DNA of 64,000 bases from Flavobacteriales bacterium. Lineage in GTDB: Bacteria > Bacteroidota > Bacteroidia > Flavobacteriales_F > PHOS-HE28. Location: contig JACJZF010000001.1 of assembly GCA_020635725.1 (NCBI GenBank), positions 558,001 through 622,000 on the forward strand, written 5' to 3'. The translations under genes were made by a program, and so were the position numbers. Below, one piece after another: positions 1 through 10,200 of the stretch; the first letter of the stretch is position 1, and each line of letters opens with the position of its first letter. The notes below the pieces were generated by a model that worked only from the letters and a program-made list of their open reading frames with translations, was not told where the DNA came from and did no database searches.

Positions 1-2
1 TA

Positions 3-3000
3 TCGAACCTGTGCGTGGGCGTGTACACCGCTCAGGTCACCAACGGGAGCGGCTGCGTGAGCTTCATCGATGCGGAGGTGCTGCCATCGCAATCGATCAT
101 CCCCAACCTGAGCAGCACGCCTGCGAGCTGCTTCGGGCTCTGCGATGGAACGGCCACGGTGAATCCGGTAGGCCTCACGGGCACGCCGACCTTCACGTGG
201 TCGCCCGAGCCCGGTGGCGGGCAGAACACGGCGCAGGCCACGGGGCTGTGCGTCGGTGTGTACACCGTGCTGATCGCCGATGCGACCGGATGCGATACGC
301 TCGTGCAGGTGCTCATCACCGGTCCGGATGAGATCGCGATCGATGGCATCGTTCAGGATGTGACATGCCAAGGCGCGTGCGATGGCGCGGTGGATGCCGT
401 GGTTTCCGGCGGAACGGCACCTTATCTCTATGACTGGTCGCCGGCGCCCGCTCTCGGCCAGGGCACGCCCAACCCGCGCGGGTTCTGCGCCGGCCCGGTG
501 ACACTGATCATCACCGATGCGAACGGATGCACCAGCCAGCAGGTCTTCGACATCGCCGAGCCTGCCTTGCTCCAGGCCGCGTTGAGCACCACGCAGAGCC
601 AATGCAACATCTGCAATGGCACGGCCTCGGTCGCGGTGAGCGGCGGCACGCAACCCTACTTCGTCACGTGGTACCACGGCGCGAGCGTATTGGGCACCGG
701 CGAGAGCATCGCGGGCCTCTGCGCGGGCTTCTACACGGTCAACATCACCGATTCCGCGCTCTGCTCGCTGGTGCAAACCGTTGTGATCAGCGACATCGAC
801 GGTGAGGAGCTCACCGCGACGGATGATGTCACCAGCTGCCCTGGCGCATGCGATGGCGAGGTGAGCGTGTCGTTCAACTGCCAGGATCCGCCTTGCCAGG
901 TGGCGTGGTTCGACGCGGGCGGCAACGATCTGAATGAGCCCGGCAACGTGCTGGGCGCCCTGTGCGCGGGCTTGTACTTCGCGCAGGTCACCAATGCATC
1001 GGGCTGCGTCAGCATCGATACGGCCTTTGTCACCGAGCCCGATCCGATCGTGCCCAACCTGAGCACCACGCCCGTTACGTGCGCGGGTCTCTGCGATGGC
1101 ACGGCTACCGTTGGCCCATCCGGCGGCATGCCCGGCTACACCTTCTTGTGGAGCCCCGGCGGCGAGGACACGCCGCAGGTCACCGGGCTGTGCGCGGGGA
1201 CTTACAGTGTCACCATCGGTGACATGGCAGGCTGCTCCATCGTGGTGGATGTGCTGATCACCGGCCCGCAGCCGCTCACGGCCAGCGAGACCATCTCGCC
1301 CATCACCTGCAACGGCGCATGCGATGGCGCCATCACCGTGGTGCCCGGCGGAGGAACGCAGCCATACACCTATAGCTGGTCACCGCCGCCACCGGGCGAT
1401 CCCACGCAGCCCACGGTCATTGATCTGTGCGCAGGTGATTGGTCTGTGACCATCACCGATGCCAACGGCTGCGACACCACCATCACCTACACCTTGGTCG
1501 ATCCGGAAGTGCTGGATGCCCAGCTCAATACCACGGACAATGCGTGCTTCGGCGATTGCCAGGGCACTGCGGCGCTCACCCTCAGCGGGGGCGTGCCTCC
1601 GTATGGCATCACCTGGTTCAACAGCCTGGGCGCGGTGATCTCGCAAGACATGACCGATATCGCCGATCTGTGCGTGGACGATTACAGCGTGGAAGTGGTG
1701 GATGCCAACGGATGCACCGTGACCCTGCCCTTCAGCATCGGGCAGGGCCCGGCGATCGAGGCCAACCTCACCTTCACCGGCGAGACGTGCTTCGGCCCCT
1801 GCGACGGCACGGCATCGGTCTCTCCGAGCGGCGGCATCGGCACCTTCATCATCGAATGGCGTGATGCCGATGGCAATCTGATCGCGCTCGATGTGACCGA
1901 TGTGACCGGCCTGTGCGCCGGGGACCATTCCGTTACCATCATCGATCAGCTGGGGTGCGACAGCACGTATGCCTTCACCATATTGCCGTACACCGCGATC
2001 GCCGATGGCGCCACCGTGACCGATGTGCGGTGCAATGGTGCCTGCGATGGAAGCATCGTCTTGAGCGCCACCGGTGGCGTTGGACCGTTGAGCTATGATT
2101 GGAACCCGGTTCCGCCCAATGGCCAGGGCAATGCGGAGGCTACCGACCTCTGCCCCGGCACGTACAGCGTGACGATCACCGATGGCGCGGGCTGCGGCGC
2201 TTCCTTCTCCTACACCATCAATGAGCCCAGCGCGATCACGGTAACGGTTGATGCGGTGACCGATGCGAGCTGCGCGAACGCAATGGATGGCGCGATCAGC
2301 ATCACCGCTGCCGGCGGCGTCCCCGACCTGGGCTTCGCTTGGTCTGGGCCAGGCGGATTCAGCTCGTCGGCGGAGGACCTAACGGGTATCGCGCCAGGCG
2401 CCTATGTGCTCACGGTGACCGATGGCAACAACTGCACGCTCACGGTGCCGATCACGGTGAACGCGCTCTCTACCGTTCAGGCCGATGCCGGTGCCGATGT
2501 GACCGAGTGCGCCGGTGTGGACATCACCTTGGATGGAAGCCTGAGCATCGGTGCGCTCACCTATCAGTGGCTCGATGACCAAGGCAACGAAGTGGGCACC
2601 GCGCCGACCGTGGCACTATCGGGGTTGACCGCAGGCGTCTACGTGTACACGCTCAATGTGGCCGACGGACCCTGCACTTCCACGGACCAGGTGACCGTGA
2701 CGGTGCTGGACCTGCCACTGGCAGACGCGGGCAATGACCAGACGATCTTCCTAGGCGATTTGGTGACCTTGGGCGGCGCGCCCACCGCGCCTTCGGGCTC
2801 CACCATCTACTGGCAGCCCGATTCACTGGTGAGCGACGCCGCGAGCGCGAATCCCACCACCTCGCCGCTGGTCACCACCTGGTACAGTGTGCTGATCACC
2901 TCGCCCAACGGCTGCGTGTCACTCGATTCCGTGCTCGTTACCGTGGTGCCCGAAGTGGTGATCCCCACAGGGTTCACGCCGAACGGCGACGGCTGGAACG

Positions 3001-3221
3001 AGACCTGGCAGATCGACTTCATTGACCTCTTCCCCGAATGCGAGGTCGAGGTCTACAACCGCTGGGGCGACCAGCTCTTCCGCAGCGTGGGTTATCAGAA
3101 GCCTTGGGATGGCAAGTACAACGGCGGCTTCGTGCCGGTGGGCACGTACTACTACGTGATCCAGCTCAACGATCCCAGGTTCCCAGAAGCATACACCGGC
3201 CCGCTCACCGTGATCCGCTGA
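3..3221 (+). CDS. SprB-repeat adhesin with T9SS type B sorting domain (5' partial)
   Basis: The reading frame is already open at base 3, so the true start lies left of the window; about 1072 residues are visible. Ten SprB-type repeats follow one another, each built around a C-x-G-x-C-D-G motif, a G-G-x-x-P-Y/W-S-P core and a closing G-L-C-A-G-x-Y-x-V-T-I-T-D-x-x-G-C. The tenth (C-A-N-A-M-D-G) has lost the second cysteine. Two PKD/Ig-like domains come next, then a C-terminal gliding-motility-type sorting domain (T-P-N-G-D-G, then Y-N-R-W-G-D, W-D-G-K). Proteins of this family are exported by T9SS and displayed on the surface as adhesins; F. johnsoniae SprB is the known example. A PorP/SprF gene starts 4 bases after the stop, as in the sprB-sprF arrangement. 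Ligand and motility role cannot be read from sequence. Confidence 0.93.
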   Translation, partial: SNLCVGVYTAQVTNGSGCVSFIDAEVLPSQSIIPNLSSTPASCFGLCDGTATVNPVGLTGTPTFTWSPEPGGGQNTAQATGLCVGVYTVLIADATGCDTLVQVLITGPDEIAIDGIVQDVTCQGACDGAVDAVVSGGTAPYLYDWSPAPALGQGTPNPRGFCAGPVTLIITDANGCTSQQVFDIAEPALLQAALSTTQSQCNICNGTASVAVSGGTQPYFVTWYHGASVLGTGESIAGLCAGFYTVNITDSALCSLVQTVVISDIDGEELTATDDVTSCPGACDGEVSVSFNCQDPPCQVAWFDAGGNDLNEPGNVLGALCAGLYFAQVTNASGCVSIDTAFVTEPDPIVPNLSTTPVTCAGLCDGTATVGPSGGMPGYTFLWSPGGEDTPQVTGLCAGTYSVTIGDMAGCSIVVDVLITGPQPLTASETISPITCNGACDGAITVVPGGGTQPYTYSWSPPPPGDPTQPTVIDLCAGDWSVTITDANGCDTTITYTLVDPEVLDAQLNTTDNACFGDCQGTAALTLSGGVPPYGITWFNSLGAVISQDMTDIADLCVDDYSVEVVDANGCTVTLPFSIGQGPAIEANLTFTGETCFGPCDGTASVSPSGGIGTFIIEWRDADGNLIALDVTDVTGLCAGDHSVTIIDQLGCDSTYAFTILPYTAIADGATVTDVRCNGACDGSIVLSATGGVGPLSYDWNPVPPNGQGNAEATDLCPGTYSVTITDGAGCGASFSYTINEPSAITVTVDAVTDASCANAMDGAISITAAGGVPDLGFAWSGPGGFSSSAEDLTGIAPGAYVLTVTDGNNCTLTVPITVNALSTVQADAGADVTECAGVDITLDGSLSIGALTYQWLDDQGNEVGTAPTVALSGLTAGVYVYTLNVADGPCTSTDQVTVTVLDLPLADAGNDQTIFLGDLVTLGGAPTAPSGSTIYWQPDSLVSDAASANPTTSPLVTTWYSVLITSPNGCVSLDSVLVTVVPEVVIPTGFTPNGDGWNETWQIDFIDLFPECEVEVYNRWGDQLFRSVGYQKPWDGKYNGGFVPVGTYYYVIQLNDPRFPEAYTGPLTVIR

Positions 3222-3225
3222 AGCC

Positions 3226-4158
3226 ATGAAGAACATCCGCCTCCTTCTTCCGCTCGTCGCGATGCTCTGGGCGCTCCCCGGCCGGGCGCAGCAGTTGCCG
3301 CAGCTCACGCAATACGTCGCCAACGACTACCTCTTCAACCAGGCCGTAGCCGGCAGCCGTCCATTCTTCGAGCTGCGCAGCGGGCATCGCTACCAATGGG
3401 TGGGCGTGCAGGATGCGCCGCGCACCTTCACGCTTAGCGGCTCCACCCCGCTGGGCGCCAAGATGGGCGTGGGCGGATACCTCTTCACCGACATCGTGGG
3501 CCCCACGCGCCGCACCGGCATCCAATTCTCCTGGGCCTATCACCTGCGCATCACGGGCGATGTGAAGCTCTCCATGGCGCTCTCCGGCGGACTGCTTCAG
3601 TTCCTGATCGATGGGTCGAAGATCCAGTTGCACGACCAGGGCGACCCCACGCTGGACAATCAGCTGCGCGGCGAGCTGAAGCCCGATGCCACCTTCTCTT
3701 TCCTCTTCTATCACCCCCGGTGGTGGGTGGGGGCCGCTGCCCCGCAGTTGCTCAACAACGAAGTGGTCTTCCTGCACGAGAACACCGGCACGCTCAGCCG
3801 CATGGACCGCCATTACTACGCCATGGGCGGCTATCGCCTGCCCATCGGCGCCGACCTGAAGCTGGAGCCCTCGTTCATGCTGAAGTACGTGGACCCCGTG
3901 CCCATGAAGGTCGACATCAACCTCACCGCCCGCTACAAGGATGCGTTCTGGATCGGCGCCGGATACCGCACCAACGATGCCTGGTGCGCCATGCTCGGGT
4001 ACTGGCACAAGCAGCAGTTCCAGTTCGGCTATTCCTACGACGTGATCACGAGCAACCTGCGCAATTACAGCACCGGTACGCATGAGGTGATGCTGGCCAT
4101 CACCATCGGCCGCGGCCGGGCCGAAGCGGCTGCCGCGGCCTCGCCCACGACGCCGTAA
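3226..4158 (+). CDS. PorP/SprF family type IX secretion membrane protein
   Basis: 310 residues with a signal peptide (about residues 1-22, ending G-R-A-Q-Q) and an all-beta outer-membrane body. Family hallmarks are Q-L-T-Q-Y near the mature N-terminus and S-T-G-T-H-E-V-M-L near the end. PorP/SprF proteins help individual type-B T9SS substrates reach or anchor at the surface. The gene sits 4 bases downstream of the SprB-repeat adhesin, so it is probably that protein's partner. After the usual barrel end there is a short Arg/Ala/Pro-rich tail that the other PorP/SprF protein in the window lacks. The mature start (Q-L-P-Q-L-T-Q-Y-V-A-N-D-Y-L-F-N-Q) departs from the usual Q-Y-M-F-N-x-L-x-x-N-P-x-Y-A-G-S. 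Confidence 0.9.
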   Translation: MKNIRLLLPLVAMLWALPGRAQQLPQLTQYVANDYLFNQAVAGSRPFFELRSGHRYQWVGVQDAPRTFTLSGSTPLGAKMGVGGYLFTDIVGPTRRTGIQFSWAYHLRITGDVKLSMALSGGLLQFLIDGSKIQLHDQGDPTLDNQLRGELKPDATFSFLFYHPRWWVGAAAPQLLNNEVVFLHENTGTLSRMDRHYYAMGGYRLPIGADLKLEPSFMLKYVDPVPMKVDINLTARYKDAFWIGAGYRTNDAWCAMLGYWHKQQFQFGYSYDVITSNLRNYSTGTHEVMLAITIGRGRAEAAAAASPTTP

Positions 4159-4280
4159 GACACGGTTCGTCGGCCAAGGTGTGTCAATGGTCGACCACGC
4201 TTAGAGCAGCAAGCGATTCCGCTGGACGGAGGGGTGGCTTATCCGTACCTTGTGCCCCCTTTTTACCCGACGGGCAGCTC

Positions 4281-7200
4281 GTGGTGCAAACATCCTCCTC
4301 TGCGTCATTCCCCAAGCTGTTGCGCCTTGGCCTGCTCCTGAACGGGTTGCTGGTAGGCGCGCTCGGCTTCGCGCAGGTGAATGCCTGCACCGGGCTGTTC
4401 CTGGACTCCGGCGGTGCGGCAGGCAATTACGGGAACAACGAGGACCAGACGGTCACGATCTGTCCGGAGGGCGGTTCGGGTTCCGGCCCGAGCACCTCGG
4501 TACGCTTCACGGACTTCGCCATAGCGGCCGGGCCGGGCGATACGTTGTGGGTGCATGATGGCTCGGATCTGCTCGCGCCGATTATTGCCACGGGCACCTC
4601 GGCCAGCTCCCTCGTGGGCAATACCTACACCAGCTCCGATCCGTCGGGCTGCCTCACCTTCCGGTGGAAGAGCAATGCCGCCGGTGTAGCCGCCGGCTGG
4701 TTCGCGCGGATCGTGACCACGCCGCACCCGGGCGACAATTCCAGCGCCACCCTCTGCTCCGCGGCAGCGCCGGTCTCGCTCTTCTCCTTGCTCTCCGGCA
4801 ACCCCGATCCCGGCGGTTCATGGAAGGACCCCTTGGGAGCGCCGCATGGCGATACGTTCAATCCGGCGGTGGACCCGGGAGGCAATTGGGTGTACACGCA
4901 TTCCGGCCCATCGCCGTGCTCACCGGCTTCCGCTACGCTCACACTCACCAAGGTGCAGGCACCGGACCCCGGTACCAACAGCACATTGACCCTGTGCGCC
5001 ACCGATGGACCAACGAGCCTGTTCAGCGCCTTGGGCGGGAGCCCCGATCCGGGCGGCAGTTGGACCGCGCCCGGCGGTGGCGCGCATAGCGGAACATTCA
5101 ATCCGGCCACTGATCCGGCAGGCTTGTACACCTACACGGTAACCGGCACCTCGCCCTGCCTGTCTGCTTCGGCCACCGTCACGGTCACGGTGAATGCCCC
5201 GCCCAACGCCGGTAATGACGCCACCACCACCGTCTGCAGCAATGGCGCGCCCTTCAGCCTGTTCGCCTTGCTCACCGGCTCCCCGAGCGTCTCCGGCGCA
5301 TGGACCGGACCGGGCGGAGGCCCCGTGAGCGGCACCTATACCCCCGGCACCAGCACGCCCGGCGTCTATACCTATACGGTCGCCGGCCTGCTGCCTTGTG
5401 CTCCCGATGCGGCAACCGTCACGGTAACGCAGGTGGCTGCGCCCAATGCCGGCACCTCCGCGTCGACTACGGTATGCAGCGACGATGCGCCTTTCTCGAT
5501 GCGCTCGTTATTGGGCGGCAGCCCTGCGGCTGGCGGAACGTGGGTTGGTCCTGGCGGCCCCCACGCCGATCAGTTCAATCCGGCAGTGGATCCAGCTGGG
5601 GTGTACACCTATACCGTTGCTGGTACGCCGCCTTGCGCGAATGCCACCGCCACCTTGACCATCACGGTGCGACCAGCGCCGAATGCCGGCACCGATGGGG
5701 CCGTCACCCTGTGCAGCACCGATGGGGTCTTCCAGCTCTTCGGCGCGCTCGGTGGCTCTCCGGATGTGGGCGGAACGTGGCGTGATCCGGCCAATCAGAT
5801 CCACTCCGGCAGTTTCACCCCGGGCACCAGCACGCCGGGCATCTACACCTATACCGTTACCGGCCTCTCGCCTTGCGACCCGGATGTATCGCAGGTGACC
5901 GTGACCGTGAACGCCGCGCCCAATGCCGGTATCGGAGCTACCGTGACCCGTTGCTCCAATGCCGCGAACGTGAACCTGTTCAATCAGCTCGGCGGTTCAC
6001 CGAACGCCGGTGGCACATGGACCGGGCCTTCGGGGGCGCACAGCAACATCTTCGATCCCGATGTGGATCCGGCAGGCGCGTACACGTACACGGTCGTAGG
6101 ACTCACGCCCTGCGCGAATGCACAGGCCACGATCACCATGGTGGTGGTGCAGGAGCCGGATGCGGGCACCAACGGCTCCATCACGGTGTGTGGCAACGAT
6201 GCGCCTTTCAGCCTCTTCGGCGTGTTGGGCGGTACTCCGGACGGAAACGGCACATGGACCGCTCCGGGCGGTGGCGCCTCCACCGGGACCTTCACGCCTG
6301 GAACGAGCACGTCGGGGGTTTACACCTACACGGTCGCGGGAACACCGCCTTGCGCGAATGATCAGGCCACGGTGACCGTTTCCGTGGTGGCCCCACCGAA
6401 CCCCGGGACCAATGGAAGCCTGACCGTGTGCAGCAACAATGCCGCGGTCGATCTCTTCACGCTGCTCGGCGGCACGCCTCAAGCGGGTGGCACGTGGACC
6501 CGGCCCAACGGCACGGCGCACACCGGCACCTATCTGCCGGCAACGGAACCGAGCGGCAACTACACCTATACCGTTGCCGGCACCCCGCCCTGCGCCTCGC
6601 GCAGCGCCGTGGTGCAGGTCACTCGGGTGATCGCGCCGAACGCAGGAATCAATGGCAGCATCACCGTGTGCAGCACCAACGCGGCCTTCGACATGATCAC
6701 CGTGCTGGGTGGCTCGCCGGGCGGAGGCGGCGCGTGGTTCAATGCGGCACTTGCCTCGGTCCCCGCGGTGTTCACCCCGGGCACCACCGTCCCCGGCAAC
6801 TATGCGTACGTGCTTCAAGGCACCGCGCCCTGCGCCAACGATACCGGCTTCGCCACGATCAATGTGAACACCGCGCCGAATGCGGGGCAGAATGCGTCGA
6901 TCACCGTATGCAGCAGCGACGCGCCTTTCCAGCTCATCGATGAGCTGAACGGCACACCCGATGCGGGCGGAACCTGGACCCGGCCCAACGGCACCGCGCA
7001 CAACGGCACCTTCACGCCGGGCACCTCCGCGCAGGGTGGCTACACCTATACCGTGGCAGGCCTCACGCCGTGCGTGAATGCCAGCGCCGTGGTGGTGGTG
7101 AGCGTGAACACCCAGCCCAACGCGGGCATCAGCGACAGTTTCACACGATGCAGCACCAGTGGTCCCGTGGACCTCTTCGATGAGCTCAATGGTTCGCCGA

Positions 7201-10200
7201 ATCCGGGGGGCACTTGGGTCGGTCCTTCGGGCCCGAGTTCAGGAATCTTCCAGCCGGGCACTTCCACCCCGGGCGTGTACACCTACACTGTTGTTGGCAT
7301 CGCGCCGTGCACCAACGCAACGGCCACCATCACGGCCAACGTGAACCAAGCGCCCAATGCCGGCGGCGATGGTGCAGTGACCATTTGCCAAGGGACGGCA
7401 TCGATCGATCTCTTCACCGTGCTCACCGGCACCTTCGACCTGAATGGAACGTGGCAGGACGAGGACAACACCGGCCAGCTTTCCGGCAGCTTCTTCAATA
7501 CCTCCACCATGGGTCCTGGCACCTATGAGTTCCGGTATGAGGTGCCGGCCAACGGCGCGTGCCAAGCGGATCATGCGCATGTGGAAGTGACCATCGTGGC
7601 GTTGCTGGAGGCTGGTTCCAACAGCAGCACGAACACGTGCAGCAGCAACACGCAGGTGAATCTCTTCAACCTGTTGGGCGGCAATCCGCAGCCCGGTGGC
7701 ACCTGGATCGACCTCAGTGGAACCGGCGCTTTGAGCGGGCAGCTCTTCAACGCGCAGCAGGCGGGGCCCGGGAGCTATCAGTTCCGTTACCTCTTGACCG
7801 GCACGATCGGCTGCAGCTCGGATTCGGCGCAGGTGACGCTCTCGGTGATCGCCGCGCCCAACGCGGGCGGCAACGGCAGCGCGATCACGTGCAGCAACGC
7901 GGGCCCGTTCAACATGTTCCCCTTCCTCAGCGGTACGCCGCAAGGGGGCGGATCATGGTTCGCGGGCGCTCCGAACGGAAGCCCGCACGCGGCCACCTAT
8001 GATCCGGCCACCGACAATCCCGGCGATTTCTACTACAAGGTGAACGGCGTGTCGCCGTGCGCGAGCGCCTTTGCCAAGGTGACCGTGACTGAGGTGCAGG
8101 CGCCGTGGGCGGGCAATGATGCGAACACCACGGTGTGCTCCAACGGCGCGCCGTTCAGCATGACGGCGCTGCTCACCGGCAACCCGAACGCGGGCGGTAC
8201 CTGGTACCTCAACAACCAGAACCATGGCGATCTCTTCGTGCCCGGGCAGGATGTGCAGGGCGTGTACGAGTACCGCGTGACCGGGCAGGCCCCGTGCACG
8301 CCCGATGCCGCTTTCCTCACGGTGTCCGTTACCACGGCTGCCAACGCGGGCTGCAGCGGCTCGGTCACGGTATGCGATAACGCCTTGCCCTTCGTGCTCT
8401 ACAACGTGCTCACCTGCAACCCGCAGAGCAACGGCGCCTGGTTGGGCCCTGACCTGATGCCGCACAACGGCACGTATCAACCTGGCGTGTCGCAGGTCGG
8501 CGACTACCTGTACATCGTGCAGGGCGATGCGCAGTGCGCGAGCGACACCAGCGTGGTAACCGTGTTCGAGACTCCGGCGGCCAACGCGGGCTGCCCGGGC
8601 GCAGGGTCCTTCTGCTCGAACAACGCGCCGGTGAATCTCTTCACGCTCTTGGGTTGTTCCCCGGATCCCTTTGGCACGTGGACGGGTCCGGGGAATCAGC
8701 CATCCGATGGTTTCTTCAATCCGGCCACCGGCACATCGGGCACCTATACCTACTCGGTCACGAACGGATGCGGTTCGGCGAGCGCCACGGTGGTGGTAAC
8801 GCTGAATCAGCAGCCCAATGCCGGGTGCAACCGCACGATCACCCGCTGCACCAACAGCCAGGCCTTCGCCATGATCGATGAGCTGGGCTGCAACCCGCAA
8901 TCGGGTGGGGTGTGGACCGGGCCCTTGCCTGCGACAACGGTCATGAACGGGGTCTTCATCCCCGGCGTGACGGCCCCGGGCACGTATCGCTACCGCATCA
9001 CCGGGCAAGGCGCTTGCGCGAATGCCTCCGCGCAACTGACGATCAATGTGAACACGATGCCCAATGCAGGCATCGACAACGATACGCTGCTGTGCGCCAC
9101 TTCCGGACAGGTGAACCTCTTCCCGCTACTTGGTCCCACGGCCATGGTCGGTGGCAGCTGGTTCTTCAATGGGATCACGCCGCACACGGGCATCGTGAAC
9201 CCGCAGACCGACGCCACCGGCAACTATGTGTACCGGCTCACCGGCCAATCGCCCTGCGCCAACGATGAGGCCATCGTTTACGTGCAGATCTCGCAACCGC
9301 CCAACGCCGGCTTCGATGGCCTCGCTCAGGTCTGCAGCGATGATGGTGCATTCCCGCTCATCGGATACTTGGGCGGATCGCCCATGCTGAATGGCAACTG
9401 GACCAATCCTTCGGGCGCCAATCACAACGGACTGTACGTACCCGCCATCGATGGTCCCGGCCTGTACAAGTACAAGCTCCCCGGCAATGGCGGCTGCGGA
9501 CCGGACAGCTCGTATGTGACCGTGCTCGAGTACGATGCAGTGGAGGCCGGCACCGGCAGCGTAACGGTGGTGTGCAGCAATTCGGCTGCTTTCCCGCTGT
9601 TCAGCTTGATCACCGGCGGGCAGACTGGCGGTACCTGGACCGACCCATTCGGTAACGCCTTCACCGGCACCTTCATACCAGGTGTCTCTGAGCCGGGTGG
9701 GTACACCTACCGCCTGCAGGGCACAGCACCCTGCGAGAACGATTCCGCCCTGGTCACGGTATTCGTGAACGATGCCGCCGATGCGGGCATCAGCACACTG
9801 GCCTCGGTATGCTCCAGTTCCGATGCGGTGACATTGATCTCGCTGCTCGGTGGCACGCCCGACAACAACGGCACGTGGACCTACAATGGCGACCCCACCG
9901 ATCCCATCTTCGATCCAGATGTGGACGATCCTGGCGTGTACATGTATACCGTGGAGGGCGCAACGCCTTGCACCACGGCTACGGCACAAGTGGTGGTGAC
10001 CATTACCCAGCAGGCATCGGCGGGTGAGGACGGCTCGCTGACGGCTTGTGTGGGAGCCGATGCGGTGCAGCTCTTCGACGGGCTCGGAGGATCGCCGGAC
10101 CCCGGCGGTGTCTGGTCCAACAACTGCGGCTTGGGCGGGCTCAACGGCGGCATCTTCGACGCATCGGCGCTGGCTGCAGGAAGCAGCTGCACCTTCACCT

